Shown here: piece by piece, positions 36,111 through 45,347 of the stretch | Layout of the letters: every line of letters starts with the position of its first letter | Numbering within the stretch: position 1 is the stretch's first letter | Assembly (NCBI GenBank): GCA_963744575.1 | Contig: CAVUUF010000012.1 | Coordinates: 186,001 to 250,000 of the forward strand | Direction: 5' to 3' | DNA length: 64,000 bases | DNA from: Palsa-504 sp963744575 | GTDB taxonomy: Bacteria; Actinomycetota; Actinomycetes; Streptosporangiales; Streptosporangiaceae | Notes under the pieces: model-generated | Database searches by the model: none | What the model was told of the DNA's origin: nothing | What the model saw: the letters and a program-made list of their open reading frames with translations, nothing else | Position numbers and translations under genes: made by a program

Positions 36111-36317
36111 CTGTTACGGGGAGGATTCGGGTTCTCGGGAGGATTTGGGACCATATAGTGTGCCAAATGCTCCCCGGAACCCATTTCCTCCCCGATCTTC
36201 CGGGGCCGAGCGCGCCACGGCGCTCTTGCGGAGCATCGGTCACGCTGACGTCACCGGGCCTGCCACCCGGGTGCCGACCCCTCCCGGACCCTGGGAAGGA
36301 GGGGCCGGCTGGCTGGG

Positions 36318-36614
36318 CTAGCTGCCGGTGCCCGCGCTGCCTGAGGCGGCCGGCCTGCTGCCCGGCGCGCCCTTCATGTTCGGGCAGTTGTGCGTGGCGC
36401 GATGCGTGCCGGACGGCGCGGGCGAGGGAGTCGCCGCGGTACCCGCGGATCCCGCGCTGACCGCCGTCGTGGCCGCCCCGGATGACGAGGACGTCGACGA
36501 GCTGGTGTGCGTGGTCGCGGCGCCGGCGACAGCCATGCTGGCGCCGAACCCCGCTCCCAGCGCACCTGCTCCGATCGCAGTCCCGATAATGATCTTGCCC
36601 AGTCTGGTTCTCAC
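36318..36614 (-). CDS. Small secreted Ser/Thr/Ala-rich protein
   Basis: A 98-residue product with a clear Sec signal peptide: basic MRTRLGK, a hydrophobic Ile/Gly/Ala core to about residue 30, then AVAGA as a likely cleavage region. The mature part is Ser/Thr-rich (THTSSSTSSSSGAATTAVS) and contains one Cys in HNCPNMKG, then a Gly/Ala/Ser end. The GTG is supported by the strong GAGGAGG eight bases upstream. I do not recognise a family. It is convergent with glcF. Confidence 0.72.
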   Translation of the reverse strand: MRTRLGKIIIGTAIGAGALGAGFGASMAVAGAATTHTSSSTSSSSGAATTAVSAGSAGTAATPSPAPSGTHRATHNCPNMKGAPGSRPAASGSAGTGS

Positions 36615-36700
36615 GTGTCCGCCTCCTCGCGGTCGGGTGATGATCCTGCGGCCATGACACCCCCGCAGGCTGCGGGCCCTCTGCAGCGCGGCTCTGCCGG

Positions 36701-36731
36701 CGGTATGAAAACCTCTGATTACCGTATGAAA
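36701..36731. promoter_or_regulatory. Direct repeat (CGGTATGAAA / CCGTATGAAA) upstream of the secreted-protein gene
   Basis: Two 10-base direct repeats, nine of ten identical, are spaced 21 bases apart (two DNA turns), about 90 bases upstream of the secreted-protein start. This spacing is typical of tandem sites for response regulators, but the binder is unknown. Confidence 0.45.
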
Positions 36732-36790
36732 TATGCCCGGGCTGCAGGACCGGGTCCAGGCCGTGGTCCTCGCCTATGAGAGCGGACTGG

Positions 36791-38680
36791 TCAGCCCGGG
36801 TGGCTCGGGGGCACGTCCAGGGCCGGGTTGCGGTCGAAGAAGCCGAACGGCTTGAGCCAGAACGAGACGATGTCCGAGGGCATCACCGGCCAGTCCTCCG
36901 GCCGGGTGATGTGGTGGATGCCGAACACGTACCACAGCACTACATCGGTGTTCTCGACGGACCGGTCGGCTTCGGTCCAGACGGCCAGGCCGGAATCGTG
37001 CTCGCTCAGGTTGGGAAAGTCGCCGCAGGGCCAGCGTTCGTCCTGGTGGTAGGGGGTCACCCAGAGGGTGTGGCCGATCACCCGGGCCCGCTGGAAGGCC
37101 GGCGAGGCGGAGTCCAGCAGGGGCGGGAACGCCGCCGACGGCACGAGCTTGTAGCCGACGGGTGTACCCAGCGCGTTCGGCACATCGTCGTTCATCACCT
37201 TCCAGCCCCGCTGCGTGCCCCAGTCGTAGTCCTGTTTCCCCTCCGCCTCGGTGCGCAGCGGGGTGCTCCGGACCACCAGGCCCAGCGCGTACGGGTCGGC
37301 GGGGTCGTCCGGCGGTGCCGCCTGTGAGTCCGTGGCGTAGACCGTGTTGCCGGTCCCGTCCACGTCCAGGTCGAGCCGCGCCACGATGAAGTGCTGGTGG
37401 AACGGCGCGTAGGTGCCATCGTCCACCAGCGTCCCGTTGGCCTGCCGGCTGCCCGGCGCGGCGGTGTGCGAGGTGACCAGGATGCCGGTCGCGCGGACCT
37501 CGCACTCGATGTTCCCGTCCTGGTAGAAGCGCCAGTAGATGAGGTACTCGTAGTTGGCCACGGTGACGTGGAAGGAGACCACGAGCCGCCGGGCCCGCCG
37601 GACCTCGACGCCGGCCCGCTCGTCCACGTGCTTCCAGCCGACCCCGCTGTCCTCCTCGTGGATGCAGATCGCGTTCGGTATGGTCCGGGGCTCGCCGCGG
37701 GAGTCGTGCACCACCGCGTCCAGGTAGCTGATCTCGCCCAGGCAGTCGCAGCCCAGCGCGAGCGAGGTGGTCATGAAGCCGAGCCCCCACTCGCCGATGT
37801 CGAACGCGGTCCGCCGGTAATGGTCGGGGCTGGCGTCCCGGTACGGCACGACCATCTCGGCGAACGAGAGCCGGTGCGCCACCGGGCGGAGCCTGTCTTG
37901 GTCCCGGTAGCCGACCTGGTGCAGCACTAGGCCCTCGCGGTGATTGAAGCCCACCCGCAGCTGCCAGTTCTGCCAGCTCAGCTGGTACCCGTCGAGGGTG
38001 AAGCCGACCCCCGCGGGCTGGCTGATCTCAAGCGGCGTCACCTCGCGCAGCCGCATCGGGATGAGCCCGGGCAGGTACTCGCCCATCACGTGGGGCTCGG
38101 TGGCGCCCTGGTAGCTGTCCTCGAGTTCCAGCAGCGTCATCGGGTTCAGGTCGACGACGGGGTGCAGGCCGGTGACGTGGTGGGCGTACGGGCTGGACTT
38201 CTCGCTGTCCCGGTACCACACGTCGGACCAGCCGATCCTGCGCCCGCGGTAGCGCTCGGGGACGAGCGCCGCCCCGTAGGCCCACATGTCGGTCAGCACC
38301 CGCGACATGTCGGTGATCCCGCGCCGGGCCAGCGCCTCGGCCAGGGCGGGGTGGGCGCGGAGCATCTCGTCGCATTCGTGCCACTCGTCCACGGTCATGT
38401 TCGGCTGCTGGCCGGGCAGGTGCTCCCAGTTGGTGACCTCCTCCCCGGTCAGCGACACGGTGGCCCGGTAGGCCTGGCCGTCGGCGCGGTTCCAGCAGAC
38501 CACCAGTGCCTCGCGCCGCGTTTGCCGTCCGGACTCCAGCGCGGGCAGGTCCGCCTTGGCCGGCTCCTTCAGCTCGATGGAGGCGAACCGCCAGCCGTCG
38601 CCGACGCCTCTGTCGTGTCGCACGATCAGGGCCGCCTGGCTGATCTCGCCGGCCGTCAGCGGTTCCAGTGGGTGAGTCAC
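36791..38680 (-). CDS. Copper-containing primary-amine oxidase
   Basis: Oxidises primary amines to aldehydes with release of ammonia and hydrogen peroxide, using copper and a topaquinone cofactor. The 629 residues include the catalytic-base region AFDIGEWGLG (Asp near 292), the TPQ precursor in VANYEYLIYW (Tyr near 377), copper ligands HQH near 430, and a third His in TPYHQDERWP near 545. Length and motifs fit bacterial tyramine/phenylethylamine oxidases. The GTG start has GGAGGAC upstream. It is divergent from a PLP decarboxylase, with 77 bases between, so the pair may make and then oxidise the same amine. No signal peptide is seen. Confidence 0.94.
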   Translation of the reverse strand: MTHPLEPLTAGEISQAALIVRHDRGVGDGWRFASIELKEPAKADLPALESGRQTRREALVVCWNRADGQAYRATVSLTGEEVTNWEHLPGQQPNMTVDEWHECDEMLRAHPALAEALARRGITDMSRVLTDMWAYGAALVPERYRGRRIGWSDVWYRDSEKSSPYAHHVTGLHPVVDLNPMTLLELEDSYQGATEPHVMGEYLPGLIPMRLREVTPLEISQPAGVGFTLDGYQLSWQNWQLRVGFNHREGLVLHQVGYRDQDRLRPVAHRLSFAEMVVPYRDASPDHYRRTAFDIGEWGLGFMTTSLALGCDCLGEISYLDAVVHDSRGEPRTIPNAICIHEEDSGVGWKHVDERAGVEVRRARRLVVSFHVTVANYEYLIYWRFYQDGNIECEVRATGILVTSHTAAPGSRQANGTLVDDGTYAPFHQHFIVARLDLDVDGTGNTVYATDSQAAPPDDPADPYALGLVVRSTPLRTEAEGKQDYDWGTQRGWKVMNDDVPNALGTPVGYKLVPSAAFPPLLDSASPAFQRARVIGHTLWVTPYHQDERWPCGDFPNLSEHDSGLAVWTEADRSVENTDVVLWYVFGIHHITRPEDWPVMPSDIVSFWLKPFGFFDRNPALDVPPSHPG

Positions 38681-38757
38681 GATCGTCCTCCGTTCGGGTC
38701 TTGGCCGATTATCGCCGGTCCTTGCGGCGCGTGTGGTGCAGGCTCTACGTTTCGGCC

Positions 38758-40128
38758 ATGCACAGTGTGGATCCGACGACGGAGTCGATGATCAGGTCAG
38801 TGCTGGCCTACGCGGAGAACCGGCTGCGGCTGGACCCGGTTCCGCTTGACCAGGGTTCGCGGGACCCGGCCGAGCTCGACGCGGCCCTGGCCGGGCTGCC
38901 GGGCGCCGGGCCGCACACCCCCGACCAGGTACTCGGGGTCTGGGCCTCGGTGATGGCGCCCGCCGTCATCTCGGCGGACAGCCCGCGCTTCCTCGGCTTC
39001 ATCCCGGCCGCGCCGACCAAGGCCGCGCTGCTGTTCGACATGCTGGTCTCCTGCGCGTCCATCCAGGGCATCTCCTGGCTGGAGGCGGCGGGCGCCATCC
39101 ACGCCGAGAACATGGTGCTGCGGCTGATCGCCGGCCGGGCCGGGATGCCGGAGACGTCGGGCGGCTGCTTCGTATCGGGCGGCTCGGCGGGGAACCTGTC
39201 CGCCCTCGTCGTGGCGCGCGAGGTGGCCAAGCGGAGGGCGGGCGCTTCCGGGGCTTCGGGTCCCGGGCGGCGCTGGCGGGTGGCGGTCAGCGAGGACGCG
39301 CACTCCTCGATCATCAACACCCTGCGGATCTGCGAGATGGACCCGCTGGTCGTGAAGTCCGACGACCACCGGCTGACCGGCACCGGGCTGCGGGCGGCGA
39401 TCGCCGCCGACGGCGACCCGGCGTCACTGGCCGCCATCGTGGCCACCTCGGGCACCACCAACGCGGGCATCGTCGACGACCTGGCCGGAGCGGCCGCGGT
39501 CGCGCGCGAACACCACCTGTGGTTCCACGTGGACGGCGCCTACGGCGGGGCCGGCCTGTTCGCGCCGAGCGTCCGGCCCAAGTACGACGGCATCGAGCAC
39601 GCCGACTCGTTCGTCGTGGACCCGCACAAGTGGCTGTTCGCCCCGTTCGACTGCGCCGCCCTGCTGTACCGCAACCCGTCGGTGGCCCGTTCTGTGCACA
39701 AGCAGGACGCCTCCTACCTGGACGTCATCCACGACCGGCCGGGCGAGTGGAACCCGACCGACTACGCCTACCACCTGACCAGGCGGGCCCGCGGCCTGCC
39801 GCTGTGGTTCTCGCTGTCGGTGCACGGCGTGGACGCCTACACCGAGGCCATCGAGCAAGCGATCGGGCTGGCCCGGCAGGCCGCGGATGAGATCCGGGGC
39901 CGGGACAAACTGGAGCTGATCCGCGAGCCCGAGCTCGGGGTGGTGCTGTTCCGCCGCCGCGGCTGGGACGCCGGGCAGTACACCGCATGGGCCGATCAGC
40001 TGCTGCGGGACCAGGTGGCGTTCATACCGCCGTCGGCGTGGGAGGGCGAGACGGTGGCCAGGTTCGCATTCCTGCACCCGCATACCTCGATGGACCTGGT
40101 CCGCCAGATCCTCGACCGGATGGACTGA
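38758..40128 (+). CDS. PLP-dependent aromatic amino acid decarboxylase family protein
   Basis: Group II decarboxylase of 456 residues. Motifs are the substrate-side PRFLGFIPAAPTKAAL, SGGSAGNLSALVVARE, DGAYGGAG and the PLP lysine in VVDPHKWLFAPFDCA (Lys291). Members decarboxylate tyrosine, phenylalanine, tryptophan or DOPA, or deaminate aldehyde-forming substrates; the exact reaction is not decidable here. The ATG at 38758 fits the conserved length; an upstream in-frame ATG falls in the amine oxidase gene and is rejected. Its divergence from a copper amine oxidase suggests a shared promoter region and pathway. Confidence 0.9.
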   Translation: MHSVDPTTESMIRSVLAYAENRLRLDPVPLDQGSRDPAELDAALAGLPGAGPHTPDQVLGVWASVMAPAVISADSPRFLGFIPAAPTKAALLFDMLVSCASIQGISWLEAAGAIHAENMVLRLIAGRAGMPETSGGCFVSGGSAGNLSALVVAREVAKRRAGASGASGPGRRWRVAVSEDAHSSIINTLRICEMDPLVVKSDDHRLTGTGLRAAIAADGDPASLAAIVATSGTTNAGIVDDLAGAAAVAREHHLWFHVDGAYGGAGLFAPSVRPKYDGIEHADSFVVDPHKWLFAPFDCAALLYRNPSVARSVHKQDASYLDVIHDRPGEWNPTDYAYHLTRRARGLPLWFSLSVHGVDAYTEAIEQAIGLARQAADEIRGRDKLELIREPELGVVLFRRRGWDAGQYTAWADQLLRDQVAFIPPSAWEGETVARFAFLHPHTSMDLVRQILDRMD

Positions 40129-40134
40129 CGCGGA

Positions 40135-40242
40135 TCAGCCCCAGGCGACCCCGGCGCACCGGCCGTCGGGCACGCTGGCGCCGGGCTCGTCGGGTACCTG
40201 CTCGTCCTGGTCCGGGGCCAGGTCACGTTCGGTGTCACACAT
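40135..40242 (-). CDS. 35-residue acidic small ORF with strong ribosome-binding site
   Basis: A short frame starts at an ATG with AAGGA nine bases upstream, 15 bases after the stop of the Asp-box protein gene on the same strand. The product opens MCDTERDLAPDQDEQ, is very acidic for its first 28 residues and ends DGRCAGVAWG. A charged leader and a small Cys/Trp/Gly-containing tail resemble RiPP precursors in outline, but no modification enzyme is adjacent. It ends 6 bases from the convergent decarboxylase stop. I recognise no family, and it may simply be a microprotein or a chance frame. Confidence 0.45.
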   Translation of the reverse strand: MCDTERDLAPDQDEQVPDEPGASVPDGRCAGVAWG

Positions 40243-40257
40243 GGCTGGTTCCTTCGG

Positions 40258-43200
40258 TCAGCGGGCGGGGAGGGTGAAGGTCACGGTCTGCTGGCTCTGC
40301 TGGGTGACGATGGTGCCGATGCCGGCCACCGCCGAGCCGGACGGGGCCAGCGCGTCGATCTGCCAGGCTTCGGACCCGTTAAGGCCGCCGGACTGCGACG
40401 GCTTCCAGCTCACGCCGGTCGCCGACCGCCATACGGCCACGTCCTGCCGCCCGGGCGGGCCGAACAGGCCCGCGGCGGTGAAGCCGGCCGGGTCCGCGGT
40501 CAGCGCGGTGAAGACGGTACCGGGCCCGGGCGAGCTGAACGGCACCTGCCGCCAGTCCTGGCCGCCGTCCGCGGAGAGCTCGGCGAACGGCACGGTACTG
40601 GCTCCCGGGCCGGTCCCCGTCGTGGCCTGGCCCAGCGCGACCACGTTGCCCCCGTTGATGGCGACGTGCTGGAGCACGGCGGTGGTGGCCCCGTCCGGCA
40701 CCGGCAGGACGATGGTCTCCCAGGAGCGCCCGTCGCTGGTCGTCCATACCGCGGGCTGGCCGTTGTGCGAGCCCGCCGAGACGAAGCCGTGCGCGTTCGC
40801 GGCGACCGAGAGCACCTGGCTCGAGCCGGTCGCGTCGTTCACGTCGTGCGCGCGGGTCCAGCTCATCAGGTCCGGTGACCACCAGACGTCGGCGACGCAA
40901 GCGCCGGCCGCGACCAGTTTGCCCACGATCACGTACCCCGCTGGGCCCGAGGTGGCCGCGACGGCGGACACGCCGGCCAGGTCCTGGGTGATGTTGCCGC
41001 CAGCCACCCTCCAGTCCGTGCCGTCGGCCGAGGTCAGGACGACCGGTCCGGGGGCGCCCACGGCGAGCCACCGGCCGGCCCGTGCGTCACGCCGGTCAGC
41101 GCGCGCAGGCCGGGATCGGCGCCAGCTATGGACTGAGCCAGCGTCAGCCGGGAGACCAGCGTCCAGGCACCGCCCCCGGTCCGCCGCCACACCGCCGGGT
41201 AGCCGTCGGCGCTGCCCACCGCGACCTGCACGCCACCCGCCACCGCGGTGCTGTTAATCGTCATCTCCGGGATGGCGGCCCCGGTGATGCCGGCCAGCGG
41301 GATGAGCCGGACGCTGCCGTTGGCGCTCGCCTCCTCCAGTACGGGCTGCTGGCCGGTCCTGCCCGCGGTCGTGTACCCGACCGCGACGATGGTGCCGGCC
41401 GGGGCTACGGTCGCGCCGACCACGGACTCGGTGGCCGCGTCGCCAAGCGGACCCGTCGGCAGCCAGGCCGCGCCGGTGCCGGTGGCGGTATAGGCCACGA
41501 GCTGGCCCGAGCCGCTGGCGCCGCTGACCACGAAGCCGTAGTCACTGCCCTTCACCACACCTGGCGTCCACCCTCCATCCGGGTCGATGGTGGCCGAATA
41601 CTGCCAGGCCCGCCCGTTCGGGGAAAAATAGGCGACACCATCGGCGGCGCCGCTCGCGGTCAGACCCGGCCTGACCGCGACGAGCCCCGAGCCGTCGAAG
41701 CCCAGGCCGCTGATCGCGGTCCCGGCTCCGTGATCGGACGGTATCGTCACCCGGGTCCACGCGGCACCGTTATCGGTGCTCAGCCACGCGGCGTCGTAAG
41801 ACGTGGCGCCCCTGGCCACCGTGCCGGAGATCACCACGGCGTTGCCGCGCCAGGTGGCGTAGGAGATGTTCCGCACGGTCTCGCCGAGGCCGGCCAGGCC
41901 CAGTTGCGCGGCGGTCAGCCGCCGCCAGGTCACGCCGTCGCGCGACGTCCAGATGACCGCCTGGGTGCCGCCGTCTTTCTTAGCGCTCGCGCCCGCTGCG
42001 AGGAAGCCGCCGGACGTCTTGGTGATCACCCAGAACGGAGTCGCCGGGCAGCTCCGGGCTGATCCCGTGGGTGGCCGCGAGCGTCCAGGTCAGGCCGGTC
42101 GGGCTGGTCCAGATGGCCTGCGGGCCGACCGCTACCCAGCCGCCCGGGCCGCCGGCCAGCCGGGCGGCCGGGTGACCGAGCGCGGCCTGAACCCCTTGGC
42201 CGCCGCCGGGCGCGCGCAGCGGAGCCAGATGCCAGCTGGCGCCGGCGTTCGTGGAGACCAGGAACTGCTGGCGGACCACGCCGTCGCTGGTCTGCGAGCC
42301 CATCGTCACCATGGTGCGGCCCGCGGCAACGACGCGGTTGATCGCCTGGAAGACCCCGCGCTGCTGCTGTCCGGGGTAGGTACCGAAGTTGACCACGGCC
42401 AGCGGCAACTGCGGCGCGGCCGCGTTCGGGATCCGGTGCTGGTTCGCGGTAGGCGGGCCGGACTTCGGCCCGTGACCGGTGAGCAGCCCCAGAGCCAGCA
42501 CGGCCACGGCCACGGCCACGATGGCCGGCCCGACGATCCTCGTGATGCGGCGGCTGAGCAGGCCCGGGCCGGAACGCGGCCTCCGGCTCGTCTGGATCCA
42601 GTGGGTGTCATCCGGCGCGGCCGGGGGGACCAGGCCGGACGGCCGTTCCCGGTCGTGGCCCCACCGGTCTTCACTGGCGGGGTCGTCGTCGACATCGGGG
42701 ACGGAGAATACCGGTGCGCCGAGCGGCATGGTTCCCGCCCAGCCGACGGCGGCCGGCTCTGGCACACGGGGGCGCGGGCCGGCTTGCGTGCTGGGAGCGT
42801 GCCATGGCGCGGGTGGCTCTGGGGCTGACGCCTGCGGCTGCTGCTCCCATTGGATGCCGGCTTCGGTCCAGAGCTGGTGGGACTTCTGCCACGGGTTGAG
42901 CTCGCCCGTGTCCTGGCCTGCGGTGTCCTGGGTGTCGGGGTCGGAGGCGGGGCTAGCCGCGCGCGGCTGCCGGGGGGCGCGGAGGAACCATCCGGCCGGC
43001 GGCGTGACGCCGGGCCAGGAATTGTCGTCGTTGGCTAGCTCTCCGGCGGCTTGATCGTCTGCGGGCTGCTGCGCGGCGGCGTGACCGTTCGCGGCCAGCT
43101 GCGCGGCGGCGTGACCGTTCGGGGCCGGCCACGTTCCGAGGACTTCGGATTCGAGGGTTTCGGCCTGCGGCTGGCGCGAGCCAGGAACCACCAGGCCCTC

Positions 43201-43350
43201 CGGCACGGACCGCTGGGGCATGAGATTGTGGGGATCCTGCCGGCGAAACAGGCCGGTACGCTGCCGCTCTCCCTCTGACGAGGAATCTAGATAACGATTC
43301 CCACCCGACTGGTTACTTTCTGTATCCACCACAGACCCCAGTCCAGGCAC
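40258..43350 (-). pseudogene. Frameshifted single-pass membrane protein with Asp-box (BNR) repeats
   Basis: Three consecutive frames together encode a protein of about 1030 residues. A Gln/Pro/Ala-rich cytoplasmic N-terminus is followed by one membrane helix (RIVGPAIVAVAVAVLALGLL), then an extracellular part with about ten SxDGxxW-type Asp-box motifs (STNAGASW, TSRDGVTW, STDNGAAW, TSADGTDW, TSDGRSW, SADGGQDW), as in sialidase/Ycf48-like beta-propellers. Near 42030-42037 an extra base breaks the frame, and near 41068-41080 a missing base restores it. The middle frame (about 950 bases) is clearly coding-like. Either the sequence has two indel errors or the gene is broken. The GTG start is uncertain. 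Confidence 0.6.
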
Positions 43351-43538
43351 ATTTCCGGCAAAGTGCCGCAGTGTGCCGATCCTCGCACTTTCTCGTCCAT
43401 ACGGGACAGCCCGCGGTTAGATGTTACCGATTGAGAGCGAACGTGTACAGAGGGCAATTTTCCCGGTCTTGTCCGGCCAATGCCGCTACCCGTCCGCAAC
43501 CGGCACAGCGGCCCGGCGGAGCACGAGCCGGTCCGGTC

Positions 43539-44342
43539 CTAACGCCAGCCGGGCCGGAACCGGCCGCCCGGACGTGGCGGGCCACCGGGCAGTGGCGGGC
43601 GGTGGACCGTTTCCTGCGCCTGGATGAGACCGTATCCGATGGCCTGCGCGGTAGTCAGCACGCGGCCGCGGCGCGTATCGTCGCGAATCTGATCCACCTC
43701 GCGGCCGGTGACCTCGGCCAGCCTGAAGTACAGCGTGTCGAGCATGCGGGTCATCTGCTGCTCGTGCGCGCTGAGCGCGGTCGCCGTCCCGCCGAACTGC
43801 AGCCTGGGCTCGGCGAGGACGAAGGTGGCGTTCGGGTAACCGGACCGGCGCGGGCAGGAGGCGAGCACGCCGAGGGCGGGGCCGTTGATCTCGCCGCTCA
43901 CGCAGGCGTGCACCGGCACGCGCAGCACGTCGAGGATGCCCATGACGGTAGTGACCGCGGACAGTTCGGCCCGCAGGTTCTGCATCTCCAGCCGGATCGG
44001 CTGCTTCTGCTCGGCGTCCAGGGTGAGGAGTTGGGCCGAGAGCCTGGCGGCCGCGTCGTCGTCAAGGAAGCCCGAGGCCAGCACGATCCGCTTGGCCAGC
44101 AGGCTTTCATGCAGCTTGCTCCTCCAGTCGGCGTGCGGATCCATCCACGCCCTGGTGGGCGGAACGGGACCGGGGGCCGACGGCGGCGTGGCCGGGAAGT
44201 CCGGGGCACCAGGGGCACCCGGGTCGTAGGGCTTCGGCGGCCAGCCCGGTTCCCACGGCCGCGGCGGGATATGCGCTCGCACGCCTGGCGGCCCTGCTGT
44301 CGCGGGACTTGGGGTAATCGGCGACATCCTTCGTGACGTCAT
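43539..44342 (-). CDS. ClpP-like protein without catalytic Ser and His
   Basis: A 267-residue protein. About 70 Pro-rich N-terminal residues precede a ClpP/crotonase-like fold (RIVLASGFLDDDAAARLSAQ, then IRLEMQNLRAELSAVTTVMG, VPVHACVSGEINGPALGVLA). Aligned to ClpP, the nucleophile Ser in GQAASMG is Gly154 (GEINGPA) and the catalytic His in the MIHQP block is Glu178 (VLAEPRL). The Asp region EEDTDRD survives as RDDTRRGRVL (around 222), followed by the usual TTAQAIGYGLI. It cannot be a serine protease by this mechanism and may be a structural or adaptor subunit. Its ATG overlaps the stop of an XRE regulator (ATGA), so the two are translated together. Confidence 0.82.
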   Translation of the reverse strand: MTSRRMSPITPSPATAGPPGVRAHIPPRPWEPGWPPKPYDPGAPGAPDFPATPPSAPGPVPPTRAWMDPHADWRSKLHESLLAKRIVLASGFLDDDAAARLSAQLLTLDAEQKQPIRLEMQNLRAELSAVTTVMGILDVLRVPVHACVSGEINGPALGVLASCPRRSGYPNATFVLAEPRLQFGGTATALSAHEQQMTRMLDTLYFRLAEVTGREVDQIRDDTRRGRVLTTAQAIGYGLIQAQETVHRPPLPGGPPRPGGRFRPGWR

Positions 44343-44722
44343 TCGCTGGCTTCCTCCTCGGGACGGTTGAGCTTCCAGGTAATCTGGCCACCGACCGCGG
44401 CCGCGTAGCGCTCCAGCGTCGTGGCGCGCACGTCCGCGGCGCCTGCCTCCAGCCTGGCCACCGCGGACTGCGAGGTCCCCATCCGCGCGGCGACCTCGGT
44501 CTGCGACAGGCCAGCGGCCTGGCGCTGTTCGGCCAGCTCGCGGACGAGCCGGCCGCGCTCCTCGGCCATCCGGGCCAGCTGCTCACCGGCCGACCGGCGC
44601 AGCGCCATCTCGCGGAAGCCCGGCATTACCGGCAGCGACGCGTCGGCGCCTGACCGGGGATCAGCGCTTAGCCGGGGATCGGCGCCGGCGGGCTTCGGCG
44701 CGGGACGCTGCTCGCTGTTCAT
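44339..44722 (-). CDS. XRE-family transcriptional regulator
   Basis: A 127-residue DNA-binding protein. A Pro-rich start of about 35 residues is followed by a helical stretch (EQLARMAEERGRLVRELAEQR) and a lambda-repressor-like HTH (AGLSQTEVAARMGTSQSAVARLE, about 73-95), then LERYAAAVGGQITWKLNRP. The architecture resembles antitoxin-like or phage-type XRE proteins. It is translationally coupled to the ClpP-like gene. A perfect inverted repeat begins 9 bases before its ATG, the expected place for an autoregulatory operator, and the short gap suggests a nearly leaderless transcript. Confidence 0.85.
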   Translation of the reverse strand: MNSEQRPAPKPAGADPRLSADPRSGADASLPVMPGFREMALRRSAGEQLARMAEERGRLVRELAEQRQAAGLSQTEVAARMGTSQSAVARLEAGAADVRATTLERYAAAVGGQITWKLNRPEEEASE

Positions 44723-44731
44723 ACCTCAAAA

Positions 44732-44753
44732 GCTATCTCATATTTGAGATAGC
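44732..44753. promoter_or_regulatory. Perfect 9-bp-arm palindrome at the XRE promoter
   Basis: GCTATCTCA and TGAGATAGC flank a 4-base centre (TATT), just upstream of the XRE start. It is AT-rich, symmetrical, and overlaps where a -10 element would lie. A likely operator for the adjacent XRE protein. Confidence 0.7.
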
Positions 44754-44831
44754 AGCTGGCGGCCAGGTGCTCTGCGGCCCCGGCGGGAGGCAGTCGGGCT
44801 AGCGGAAGGCTCCTGACGGCGGAGGCCGCGG

Positions 44832-45347
44832 CTATGCGGCGGGGCCGGAGGGCCAGTCGGGCGGCGGGACCTGACGCGGGCGGCGGGTGGTCTTCTCCGG
44901 GTAATCGGGCGGCGGCACGGCGACCGGCCAGGTGGCCTCGGCCCAGACGGTGCGGCCCGGGTAGGCATCGGAAAAGCCCCAGCGGCTGGCGCAGGCCGCT
45001 ACCAGGGCGAGCCCTCGGCCGCCCTCAGCCATCAGATCGAGGGACCCCGGCACCGGGACGGACGGACCGCCGTCGTCGGTGACCGCGACCCTGGCCACCC
45101 CGTCTCGCGAACAGTCGACTTCGACCGTGAAGACACCGCCGCGCCCTGAGGCGGTGTGCGCGATTGCGTTGGCGCAGAGCTCGGAGATGCAAGTCATGAG
45201 CGTCTCCCTGGCCGGGCAGCCGGCCAGCAACTCACCGACGAACCTGCGCGCTTCCGGTACGGACGCGGGCGCGCCCCGGTAGGTACGGGTCCGCGGGCAC
45301 GTCGATCGGACTGGCCCGAAGCGCAGTACCGGGTAGGCACCTGTCAC
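44832..45347 (-). CDS. RsbW-like ATP-binding anti-sigma/regulatory kinase
   Basis: A 171-residue GHKL-fold protein of the actinobacterial HATPase_c_2 group. The core has SELCANAIAHTASG (N box), VAVTDDGGPSVPVPG (G1-like) and GGRGLALVAACASRWGF (G2-like). A Pro-rich tail (PPPDYPEKTTRRPRQVPPP) follows. Such small proteins act as anti-sigma factors or switch-protein kinases; the partner is not encoded here. The GTG start has GGGGGTGA seven bases upstream. It is divergent from the APC permease. Confidence 0.85.
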   Translation of the reverse strand: MTGAYPVLRFGPVRSTCPRTRTYRGAPASVPEARRFVGELLAGCPARETLMTCISELCANAIAHTASGRGGVFTVEVDCSRDGVARVAVTDDGGPSVPVPGSLDLMAEGGRGLALVAACASRWGFSDAYPGRTVWAEATWPVAVPPPDYPEKTTRRPRQVPPPDWPSGPAA

